From: Deltaproteobacteria bacterium
GTDB lineage: Bacteria; Myxococcota; UBA727; JABDBI01
Length of the DNA: 7,274 bases
Reading direction: 5' to 3'
NCBI GenBank assembly: GCA_016764955.1
Contig: JAESQZ010000036.1
Span: 1-7,274 of the forward strand
Part shown: piece after piece, positions 1 through 5,786 of the stretch
Numbering within the stretch: position 1 is the first letter of the stretch
Layout: each line of letters begins with the position of its first letter
Made by a program: the position numbers and the translations under genes
Notes under the pieces: model-generated
Database searches by the model: none
Told to the model about the DNA's origin: nothing
Seen by the model: only the letters and a program-made list of their open reading frames with translations

Positions 1-90
1 CATTATAACCCAGCCCTGTCGGGCTGGGCTGTGGCACCTACACCCACATCCGTGGGCGAAAACTGGATGCCAGCATGACAACCTAGAAAT
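1..90. repeat. Cluster of diverged hairpin repeats at the left edge
   Basis: Three hairpins follow one another. An 8-bp perfect stem with a TGTC loop lies at 9-28 (CCCAGCCC with GGGCTGGG). A 5-bp stem with an ATCC loop lies at 43-56 (CCCAC with GTGGG). A short CTGG/CCAG hairpin lies at 63-73. Positions 69-80 (GCCAGCATGACA) are identical to 7155-7166, the right arm of the palindrome inside the last gene, so this is probably a diverged or partial relative of the same repeat family. The 8-bp stem with a four-base loop also resembles the stems at 6696-6715 and 6810-6829. The stretch could act as a transcription terminator for a gene to the left, but no U-run follows on the + strand. No coding region is seen in 1-165. 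Confidence 0.6.
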
Positions 91-129
91 CACCTAATTT
101 CAAATAATTACAAGAATTAATAGCCCCCC

Positions 130-160
130 TTGACCGTTAAAAAATATACATTAATATAAT
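130..160 (+). promoter_or_regulatory. Candidate sigma-70 promoter of the lipase gene, possibly leaderless
   Basis: A TTGACC box at 130-135 (5 of 6 to consensus) is followed by an AT-rich stretch holding a perfect TATAAT at 155-160 (spacing 19) and a weaker TAATAT at 152-157 (spacing 16). With TATAAT, transcription would begin almost at the ATG at 166, giving an mRNA with little or no leader. This fits the absence of a Shine-Dalgarno sequence before that ATG. Seen by eye only. Confidence 0.4.
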
Positions 161-165
161 AAAGC

Positions 166-990
166 ATGAGATACTTAACCCTATTTGTTTTCTCAGTATC
201 CTTATTGGCTAATTACGAGCCTTCACGCTCTGAGGTTGCTTCTGCAGCCAATCTTGCAAGTGCTGTTTATCAAGAAAGCCCGAAAGCTCATTTGCCTGTG
301 ATTCAGATGCATGAAAATCCTGACTTTGCTAATCGGCTTGTAGCTTACCTAGATAAGCAACATAAAACTTTGTACATTGTTGTCAGGGGAACTACCGAGC
401 TTAGAAATTGGATTGCAAATTTATCCATTGGATATAACGATCCGGTTATCGGTAGCATAGCTGACATGGGAGCCCACATGGCAATCGACATGACAGTCAA
501 CGCATTGATTCCGACAAACTATCAGCAGGATATTTCTAAAAATTTGAAGTCTACTTACAAAGGTTTAAAATCTGCCCATGACAATTTTTTCATCGATGCA
601 TTTCAAGATCTTCGCAAGGCCTCCGAAGCTATTATCTTGCAATACCCAACTCACAAAGTGGTGTTTGTGGGGCACTCCTATGGTGGCATTATGGGCAACT
701 TACTCGCCCAGCAGACTATTTATAATAATCCAGAGTTAAATGTTTTATGTCACACCTTTAATGCTCCAGGGGCTCGGGAAATTCGCTCAAAAATTCTTAG
801 GTTACCAACTCTCAATGAGAGTTTCTTAAATCAACACTTCTTTAACCATTTTCGTTGGAGCGATCCCGTCAGTAAAATCAGTCCGCAAGAAGGACGAATC
901 TATGTCTACCAAGCTGGCGATAATTTGCTCGACCCAATCGGACAGCACGAGATCGGCAGCTTTGCTGACGAACTAATAGGCCAAGTGTAA
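166..990 (+). CDS. Secreted class 3 lipase-like alpha/beta hydrolase
   Basis: This is a 274-residue protein of the lipase class 3 type, expected to cleave ester bonds of acylglycerols or phospholipids; the substrate cannot be read from the sequence. The nucleophile elbow GHSYGG is at residues 169-174 with Ser171 as nucleophile. The preceding strand-turn VVRGTTELRNW (72-82) matches the oxyanion-loop region of class 3 lipases (RGT...W). Asp233 (in WSDPVS) and His261 (in GQHEIG) are placed to complete a Ser-Asp-His triad. The N-terminus has one Arg, then a hydrophobic run (residues 3-15), consistent with a short signal peptide possibly cut after LLA, so the enzyme is probably exported. No good ribosome binding site precedes the ATG; the start is chosen because it supplies the signal peptide and the next in-frame Met is at residue 48. 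It is the only gene in its unit here. Its stop codon abuts that of rseP on the other strand, with no terminator between. A hydrolase fold with these motifs is quite sure; true lipase activity is inferred. Confidence 0.8.
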   Translation: MRYLTLFVFSVSLLANYEPSRSEVASAANLASAVYQESPKAHLPVIQMHENPDFANRLVAYLDKQHKTLYIVVRGTTELRNWIANLSIGYNDPVIGSIADMGAHMAIDMTVNALIPTNYQQDISKNLKSTYKGLKSAHDNFFIDAFQDLRKASEAIILQYPTHKVVFVGHSYGGIMGNLLAQQTIYNNPELNVLCHTFNAPGAREIRSKILRLPTLNESFLNQHFFNHFRWSDPVSKISPQEGRIYVYQAGDNLLDPIGQHEIGSFADELIGQV

Positions 991-2052
991 TCAGCCAAAA
1001 AACCTGATCACATCGTTCATGATGGCAATGGTCATTAAAGCTATTAGCAAAAATAAACCAGCCTGAGTAAAGACTTGGCGGACCCGCGTGGATACGGGCC
1101 GTCTTGTCACGCCTTCAATGGCAAAAAACAAGAGATGGCCGCCATCTAAAACGGGTATGGGCAGCAGATTTAAGATGCCTAAGTTAATGCTAATCAAAGC
1201 CATCAGTTGCAAGTAATAGACAAGGCCTTGCGAGGCTGCTTGACTGGCCGCCCCGACGATCATAAGCGGGCCACCCAGCTCTTTGGGTGATATCTGCATC
1301 GTCACCAACATCCACAGCGATAACAAAGTCAGTCTGGTCATATCCCAAGTGTGCACAAACGCCTCTTGAACCGCCTGAAACACGCCAGTATGCAAAGTCT
1401 TCACAGGCGGATTTTCCGCTAACATGACTCCTAATCTTCCAATTTTGCCGTCTTCATCCAATGGATTTTGGGTGGGCTCAGCGTCTGGTGTAACCGCCAA
1501 TGCATGTAAACCCTCATCGCGCTCAACCATAAACTCGAGTTCTTGCCCAGGATGTGAAGAAACTTCTCGAACTAGATCTGGGAAAGTCGCTATCGCTTTG
1601 CCATCAATCGAGACTATCCGATCACCCGGTTTAAGGCCTGCTCGATCACCTGCTTTGTCCACCATGACTCGGCCCAAAACAGGCAACGGCACTTCTTTGG
1701 GACCAACCAGAATTCCAAAAAACAAAAACAGTGGCAATATGAGATTAAAAAGTGGCCCAGCAAGAGCGATCAAAGACTTTCTCCAAACTGGCTGGCCTAA
1801 AAAGCTACGCTTCTTATCTTCTTCCGATAACTCTTCGTCAGGGGAGTCTCCCAGCATTTTGACATAGCCGCCCAGCGGAATAGCGCTCAAGCAATACTCA
1901 GTCTCCCCTTTCGTGAATTTCAAAAGCTTTGGCCCAAAGCCAATCGAGAAAGTCGTGACTCGCACACCTAGAAGTTTGGCCACCCAAAAATGACCAAACT
2001 CATGAATGACGATCAAGACACAAAGAAGCAATATACCAGCTAAAATACCCAT
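991..2052 (-). CDS. rseP: RseP-type site-2 intramembrane zinc metalloprotease, single PDZ
   Basis: This 353-residue M50-family membrane protease cleaves substrates within the bilayer; in E. coli RseP cuts the anti-sigma factor RseA to release the envelope stress sigma factor. The first helix carries the zinc-binding HEFGH at residues 17-21 (His17, Glu18, His21). PLGGYVKMLG (59-68) is the conserved membrane-reentrant beta region. AGPLFNL (98-104) is a further family motif. One PDZ domain spans about 120-190. The third zinc ligand is Asp303 in NLLPIPVLDGG (295-305). The length fits single-PDZ members; E. coli RseP has about 450 residues and two PDZ domains. No Shine-Dalgarno sequence precedes the ATG, but the start is set because helix 1 and HEFGH follow at once. 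The gene lies 15 nt after an unknown glycine-zipper gene and is probably co-transcribed with it. The usual neighbours cdsA, dxr and bamA are absent here. The protease call is secure; the physiological substrate is unknown. Confidence 0.95.
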   Translation of the reverse strand: MGILAGILLLCVLIVIHEFGHFWVAKLLGVRVTTFSIGFGPKLLKFTKGETEYCLSAIPLGGYVKMLGDSPDEELSEEDKKRSFLGQPVWRKSLIALAGPLFNLILPLFLFFGILVGPKEVPLPVLGRVMVDKAGDRAGLKPGDRIVSIDGKAIATFPDLVREVSSHPGQELEFMVERDEGLHALAVTPDAEPTQNPLDEDGKIGRLGVMLAENPPVKTLHTGVFQAVQEAFVHTWDMTRLTLLSLWMLVTMQISPKELGGPLMIVGAASQAASQGLVYYLQLMALISINLGILNLLPIPVLDGGHLLFFAIEGVTRRPVSTRVRQVFTQAGLFLLIALMTIAIMNDVIRFFG

Positions 2053-2067
2053 AATTTTGAGAGGATA

Positions 2068-2775
2068 CTATGCTCGACCCAAATTGCCAACAACACGCAT
2101 CACAGCTTGATGCGATTTTTCCTGAATACTCGTAGCTGTACCCATCATGCGATCCAACGACTTCATCAAGGAATCTAATTTCAACATCTGAACCTGCATC
2201 GAATTGGGGCCATCTGCAGGATAACCTGTCGCCGTACTAACAGCATCTTTCATCACCTGCTGGCCAACTGATGCACCCGAAGCGGCGCCGCCCGCGCCAC
2301 CCATATATCCGCCTGCAATTCCACCTAAAGCAGCCCCTGCAACTCCCGCAACATCTGCTGCACGATTAGCCAGCCAACCTTTTGTGCCAGGGTGCCCATT
2401 ATGCTGAATCGTATAGAGTTGTTCTTCTACTTTCTTTTGCTCACCTTTGATGGCATTGATCATAATTTCATCAGTAAACTCTTCAAAGGTCATTCCCTGC
2501 CGCCCAGCAATTTGACTTAAAGCTTCGGGGCTTCCTGCCAGTTTAACCAGTAAGCCACGTATCTCGTTTTGCTTTTGTTGTATTTGCTCACTCAAGGGAA
2601 CCCGAGGAGCACTTAGCCCAGCATGCTCTGGAGCAAACATATCGGGGATAGCGCTTCCAGAAGACTGCTGGCGCCCACCAAGATTTGAACCTGCTACTGG
2701 TGGTTGAGGTTGTGGAGAAACGGAATTTGGGGATACTCTTGCTACCATGTTTGACCTATCGGCAGCTTTCTTCAT
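2068..2775 (-). CDS. Unknown protein with Pro-rich N-terminus and glycine-zipper segment
   Basis: I do not recognise this 235-residue protein. Residues 1-60 are polar, rich in Pro, Ser and Gln, and likely disordered, with no signal peptide. Residues 61-125 look helical and charged (QIQQKQNEIRGLL, then FEEFTDEIMINAIKGEQKKVEEQL). Residues 141-171 form a Gly/Ala-rich block with repeated GxxxG spacing, a glycine zipper of the kind that packs helices in or against membranes. Residues 195-230 form an amphipathic, perhaps coiled-coil tail (LKLDSLMKSLDRMM). Such an architecture occurs in membrane-active or secreted proteins, but no family can be named. The start could be ATG 2775 or ATG 2748 (residue 10); each is preceded by only a weak AGG. 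Either way its 5' end overlaps the start of the + strand operon. It ends 15 nt before rseP, so the two probably share a transcript. Likely a real gene: the frame is long and it sits tightly against rseP. Confidence 0.7.
   Translation of the reverse strand: MKKAADRSNMVARVSPNSVSPQPQPPVAGSNLGGRQQSSGSAIPDMFAPEHAGLSAPRVPLSEQIQQKQNEIRGLLVKLAGSPEALSQIAGRQGMTFEEFTDEIMINAIKGEQKKVEEQLYTIQHNGHPGTKGWLANRAADVAGVAGAALGGIAGGYMGGAGGAASGASVGQQVMKDAVSTATGYPADGPNSMQVQMLKLDSLMKSLDRMMGTATSIQEKSHQAVMRVVGNLGRA
2710..2737 (+). promoter_or_regulatory. Weak candidate promoter for the six-gene operon
   Basis: TTGTGG (2710-2715), a 16-bp spacer and GATACT (2732-2737) lie just before the ATG at 2747. They sit inside the 5' coding region of the divergent minus-strand gene. 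A transcript from here would be nearly leaderless, matching the lack of a Shine-Dalgarno sequence at 2747. Both boxes depart from consensus, so this is tentative. Confidence 0.25.
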
Positions 2776-3163
2776 TTGGTTGCCTATTTTATTAGCAATG
2801 TGGGTTAGTTTTGTGAAAAGCTCACTGCAAGCCGGCTTATGCCTGCTTATTCTACTCGGTCTTAGCTTGTCTAAGTTAGAGCCGATTTATCTTTGGCCAT
2901 TTTGTGTTGGTACTGCCTTATTGCTATTTTGTGCACTACTGATCCCAAAACCAAACCCGAGGCATCGAAAACGCAGATTTCGACTGCTGAGATTATTCTA
3001 TGCTCTTTTACTACTCTACTTAGGCCTGCAACTAGCGCCTCAGTTTAAGTTGCTCGCCTCAGCAACCCCAATTGATTCTGAATTTGATCTTTTACTTCTG
3101 GCTCCCTTGTCATTCTTTGTCTTGAGTTTGACATTCTTATTTACGAGGAAACATGTTTCTTGA
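2747..3163 (+). CDS. NuoJ-like membrane protein, first gene of a complex I-derived operon
   Basis: This 138-residue, very hydrophobic protein has five predicted membrane helices at about 6-23, 28-43, 49-66, 82-98 and 113-132. NuoJ also has five. Helix 3 (PFCVGTALLLFCALL, 51-65) can be laid on the conserved NuoJ helix 3 (YVGAxMVLFLF), with the Gly kept and the conserved Tyr changed to Cys. Helix 5 (LLLLAPLSFFVLSL) matches the NuoJ C-terminal helix, which usually reads LLPFE...LL; the Glu is missing. The protein is shorter than typical NuoJ (about 165-200 residues). A basic loop (PRHRKRRFR, 71-79) lies between helices 3 and 4. The call rests mainly on position: it precedes and overlaps a clear NuoK-like gene by 11 nt, as NuoJ does in complex I operons. 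The start at 2747 gives the full first helix but lacks a ribosome site; ATG 2798 is the alternative. Similar NuoJ-like domains occur in Mrp antiporters, which remain an alternative. Confidence 0.6.
   Translation: MFDLSAAFFIWLPILLAMWVSFVKSSLQAGLCLLILLGLSLSKLEPIYLWPFCVGTALLLFCALLIPKPNPRHRKRRFRLLRLFYALLLLYLGLQLAPQFKLLASATPIDSEFDLLLLAPLSFFVLSLTFLFTRKHVS
2789..2817 (-). promoter_or_regulatory. Weak candidate promoter for the glycine-zipper gene and rseP
   Basis: On the minus strand, TTCACA (2817-2812; 5 of 6 to TTGACA), a 17-bp spacer and TAATAA (2794-2789) precede the ATG at 2775. The element lies inside the coding region of the divergent NuoJ-like gene. The -10 box is poor (3 of 6), although a TAAAAT follows just downstream with longer spacing. 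Tentative. Confidence 0.25.
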
Positions 3164-3404
3164 AATAGCCTTAATTGTGTTTGGAGCTATCGGCCTTTTA
3201 ACTCGCCGAAATCTCTTCGCCATTGGATTTTGTTTTCAGCTGATCTTCTTAGGGATTCTACTGCTACTAACCCAGTCGGCCAGCCTGAAAATCGCCTTAA
3301 GTCTCAGCTTCGTTTTTGGACTTTTCATGCTGCTCTTCGCTACCTTGATTATCTTTGTTTGGCGCAACAAGGGTACCTTGCATATTGATGAGGTGGAATC
3401 CTAG
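3153..3404 (+). CDS. NuoK-like three-helix membrane protein lacking the conserved glutamates
   Basis: This 83-residue protein has three membrane helices (about 1-16, 21-40, 48-69) and the NuoK layout. GLLTRRNL (14-21) matches E. coli NuoK GLVIRRNL, and the tail TLHIDEV (75-81) matches its LNIDSV. The family is close to 100 residues, so the length is near normal. NuoK is a complex I membrane subunit whose Glu36 and Glu72 take part in coupling and proton transfer; MrpC/MnhC is its antiporter relative. Counting nine residues after RRN places Gln29 where Glu36 should be, and counting back from the tail puts Phe56 where Glu72 should be. Both buried acids are therefore gone while the scaffold remains. 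A good ribosome site (GAGGAA at about 3143-3148) precedes the ATG. The gene overlaps the NuoJ-like gene by 11 nt and its TAG is directly followed by the next ATG. Confidence 0.8.
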   Translation: MFLEIALIVFGAIGLLTRRNLFAIGFCFQLIFLGILLLLTQSASLKIALSLSFVFGLFMLLFATLIIFVWRNKGTLHIDEVES

Positions 3405-3563
3405 ATGCGGTGGATTTATCTAATTTGGCTGGGCTTACCAACTGCACTCATCACAACAGCCCGATTTTTGATGAGACTAATTTTCTGGGGAGGTCTGCAG
3501 CGGATGCTTGTTCTCGTCGTTCTCAGCATATTCTTGATGGTGTTTTATGATACAGCCACTTGA
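3405..3563 (+). CDS. Small 52-residue membrane protein in the NuoL position
   Basis: The frame reads MRWIYLIWLGLPTALI... and ends ...VFYDTAT. It has a hydrophobic N-terminal stretch (about 4-20), a basic middle (Arg20, Arg24, Arg33) and a second hydrophobic helix (about 34-47), so it is probably a two-helix membrane peptide. I recognise no family. Its ATG follows the TAG of the NuoK-like gene with no gap, and an AGGTGG at 3391-3396 is well spaced as its ribosome site. Its 3' end overlaps the next gene by 17 nt. In complex I operons the NuoL gene (about 600 codons) lies here between NuoK and NuoM, so this is either a drastic replacement or a new small subunit. Perfect packing and the ribosome site support real translation. 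Confidence 0.65.
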   Translation: MRWIYLIWLGLPTALITTARFLMRLIFWGGLQRMLVLVVLSIFLMVFYDTAT

Positions 3564-4464
3564 ATTAGTATTGCTATTCCCCTTAAGCGCTGCACTGCTT
3601 CTTTCTTTAGTGCCGCGGGATGATAGCCGAACACGACACAGCTTAGGTGTTTTATTCCAAGTAGCCTGGTTTATTACGCTGCTCTATCTCTATAAAACTC
3701 GAACAATTAATCTAGAAGAGTTTATCTTACTAGCCACTCAAAGCGCTGCTCTTATTTGGATTCGATTTAAGAAAAATGACTATTTGTTGCAAACTATCAC
3801 CTGGCTCATCATGTCCCTGTCAGCTGCCAGCATACTGGCGATTAGTTTCCAACTGGCTTTACTATTTGCATTTTGCCAAGTGCTTCTCCTGCTCTTTGCC
3901 ATTTTACAAACAGGGGGCCTGTACAAAGGAAGAACTGCCTATGAAAGCATCTTATTTTTCCTAAGCATCGACTTGGCAGCTTTTTTTGCTGTAATGCTTA
4001 ATTATGAATGGCTTTATTGGATATTAATATTACCAGGCTTAGCACGCATCCTGTTCCCACTCGCCTCTCCTCATGCCAAAAACATCTTCTTCAACTGCCC
4101 AACAGAAGTCATGATCCTATTTCTAGCCACCACTGTCCCAGTTGGTTTATCTCTGCTCACACATGCCCCTTTGCCCCCATACCCTGAAATCCTTGGAACC
4201 ATTGCGGCGGCCAGTGCCCTATTTGCTGCCGTTGTTTTTCTCATGGAAAAAAGTCGGCGACAACGCTCTGTGGTTTTATTCATGATCCAAAGCTCTCTCA
4301 GCGCAGCCCTTATTCTCAACGCTCAAATATTCGGCCTTTGGCTTTGCTTAATTGCCCTCTTAAACTCCATTTTATGGCTGTATCTCCTCGAGTGGCCAAG
4401 GGTTCGAATTTTCAACATACTCACAGCCACCATCATCATCTTCTGCTTGGCATATCTCTCATGA
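3547..4464 (+). CDS. Truncated NuoM-like antiporter-fold protein without channel residues
   Basis: This 305-residue membrane protein has about nine or ten helices. The N-terminus (LLFPLSAALLLSLVPRDD) matches the NuoM start. LALLFAFCQVLLLLFAIL (103-120) matches the TM5 region around E. coli Glu144, with Gln111 in place of that Glu. GLARILFPL (164-172) and CPTEVMILFLATTVPVG (184-200) align without a gap to the TM7-TM8 block; Arg167 falls at Lys234 and Pro198 at Lys265, 31 residues apart as in NuoM. ASALFAAVVFLMEKSRRQRSVV (222-243) matches the TM9-TM10 region, where NuoM usually has RDLKRLLAYSS. The protein then ends about 200 residues early, losing the helices that carry Lys399. NuoM is a proton-pumping subunit of complex I, related to Mrp antiporter subunits; with these changes this protein is unlikely to pump. 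It overlaps the 52-residue gene by 17 nt and the NuoN-like gene by 4 nt (ATGA). The homology is a hand alignment. Confidence 0.7.
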   Translation: MIQPLELVLLFPLSAALLLSLVPRDDSRTRHSLGVLFQVAWFITLLYLYKTRTINLEEFILLATQSAALIWIRFKKNDYLLQTITWLIMSLSAASILAISFQLALLFAFCQVLLLLFAILQTGGLYKGRTAYESILFFLSIDLAAFFAVMLNYEWLYWILILPGLARILFPLASPHAKNIFFNCPTEVMILFLATTVPVGLSLLTHAPLPPYPEILGTIAAASALFAAVVFLMEKSRRQRSVVLFMIQSSLSAALILNAQIFGLWLCLIALLNSILWLYLLEWPRVRIFNILTATIIIFCLAYLS

Positions 4465-5786
4465 TCACCACATTTCTTACACTGACTCTCTTTGCTTTCC
4501 TGTGCCTATTTCTAGAAAGTTTAGGCTCAAAAATTGGAAAACGAAAATCAGGAGAGCGAACCTACATACTGGCCATTGCTCTGGCAGGGTTACTTATCTC
4601 ATCATTTCCACTATTTGGCGCAGCACAGTTAGCACACTTAAAGCTTAGCTTCGTCGCCTGCAGCATCAGCACCCTACTGGCTTTGTTTCTAGCCAATGCC
4701 CAGCTTCGACAAGCCCAAATTGAGTATGGCGAAGTCTACGCGTTAATTCTCGTCTGCCATGCACTCACCCTCTACTTGATCACAAGCCAAGATTTGCTGC
4801 AATTTATTCTACTCAGCGCTTTCGCCAACATGCTTTTGGTGGGGTTAAGTAGTTTTAGAAAAGATCACTCTCTCGTCACTGAAGTCGCACTAAAATATCT
4901 CATTATATCAATATTTTTATTTTGTCTTTTAAGTCTCTCACTGCTTTTCTTTGCGCACTCAAACCAAGTCGTCGCCCGCTCATTTCTTTGGGGTTCTTTA
5001 TTGCTCTTTATTGGCTGCACGCCTTTTTTCAATATTCATGTCAAATACTTGGAAAAAGCACCTCCTTTTGCATCGACGCTTCTTATGAGTGTCACGCTAA
5101 TTGGCGGAGGTTCTTTTATTGCCAACTTCGCCACTCAATATTTAAGTACAAATCTATTTCACTTTCTTCTCGTCTTTGCCTCGCTATCGCTTATTATCCC
5201 GCCTATTTTAGCCTTAGATCAGCAACGTATCGCCAAACTTGTTTCCTTCTTATGCATGGTTCAGGCTGGTATATTATTGCTCTTAAGTCTTTTTAAACTG
5301 GCATCGATTCAAGTGTTTTTCTTGCACTTGAGCTTAGCTATTCCTGGTACACTCGCCGGGATCCGATTTTGGAAGCATAGCCAAAAAAGCGGTTTTAATT
5401 GGGAAGATTACGCTGGAGCAGGTCGCAAGCACCCCCTCGTAGCGCTTGCCTGGCTTTATACTTTAAGTTCTCTAATTGGCGCACCACTTACATTGGGGTT
5501 TTGGTTATATTTAGAAATTGCCCAAGCAGCCATCGCCAATCAACTCGAGTGGATTCTGGCCTTAATTGGTATCGCCATTGTTTTAGGCATGTTTCCCATC
5601 GCACGCTTAGCTGTTTTTATGTTTGGAAAACCAACCCGTCATGCCATGATGCGACTACATAGACCCCAGCAATCCTTTTTGATTATTGCCTGCGCAGGAA
5701 TAATCTTGGGAGCCAAAATCATTTGTTTCTGGCTACCTCAATATGATGCGGTTTCTGTTTTTAATCTTTGGCCTTTCACTTTCTAG
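4461..5786 (+). CDS. NuoN-like antiporter-fold protein with all key charges replaced
   Basis: This 441-residue polytopic membrane protein is close to NuoN in length (about 485). Recognisable blocks, in order, are: SQDLLQFIL (109-117; NuoN ANDLLTLFL), ALKYL (143-147; ALKYF), FIGCTPFF (183-190; KIGAVPFH), KAPPFASTLLMSV (199-211; GAPTPVTAFLSV), DQQRIAKLVSFLCMVQAGILL (253-273; the conserved NIKRLLAYSSIAHAGY region) and IGAPLTLGF (339-347; GIPMTLGF). The proton-path residues of E. coli NuoN map to Ala120 (Glu133), Phe183 (Lys217), Leu213 (Lys247) and Tyr350 (Lys395). The 30-residue spacing from TM7 Lys to TM8 Lys is kept, which supports the alignment. So the fold seems kept while the pump residues are gone. 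The chosen ATG overlaps the preceding TGA (ATGA), typical of coupled translation. An in-frame ATG at 4338 would add 41 polar, His-rich residues overlapping the previous gene by 127 nt, and is disfavoured. Confidence 0.78.
   Translation: MITTFLTLTLFAFLCLFLESLGSKIGKRKSGERTYILAIALAGLLISSFPLFGAAQLAHLKLSFVACSISTLLALFLANAQLRQAQIEYGEVYALILVCHALTLYLITSQDLLQFILLSAFANMLLVGLSSFRKDHSLVTEVALKYLIISIFLFCLLSLSLLFFAHSNQVVARSFLWGSLLLFIGCTPFFNIHVKYLEKAPPFASTLLMSVTLIGGGSFIANFATQYLSTNLFHFLLVFASLSLIIPPILALDQQRIAKLVSFLCMVQAGILLLLSLFKLASIQVFFLHLSLAIPGTLAGIRFWKHSQKSGFNWEDYAGAGRKHPLVALAWLYTLSSLIGAPLTLGFWLYLEIAQAAIANQLEWILALIGIAIVLGMFPIARLAVFMFGKPTRHAMMRLHRPQQSFLIIACAGIILGAKIICFWLPQYDAVSVFNLWPFTF

Noticed and set aside
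1424..1867. Open + strand frame of 147 codons inside rseP
   Set aside because: It is antisense to a well-supported conserved protease gene; its composition is Ser/Arg/Pro-rich and no ribosome site or domain is seen.
4071..4319. Minus-strand frame of 82 codons inside the NuoM-like gene
   Set aside because: Antisense shadow; no homology or ribosome site is evident.
4338..4460. Longer start for the NuoN-like gene adding 41 residues
   Set aside because: The added part is polar and His-rich, overlaps the NuoM-like gene by 127 nt and has no counterpart in NuoN; the ATGA overlap at 4461 is the natural coupled start.
4922..5662. Two frames (124 and 87 codons) within the NuoN-like gene
   Set aside because: They are alternative frames of a long conserved-looking membrane protein gene, rich in Cys, Ser and Arg, with no recognisable motif.
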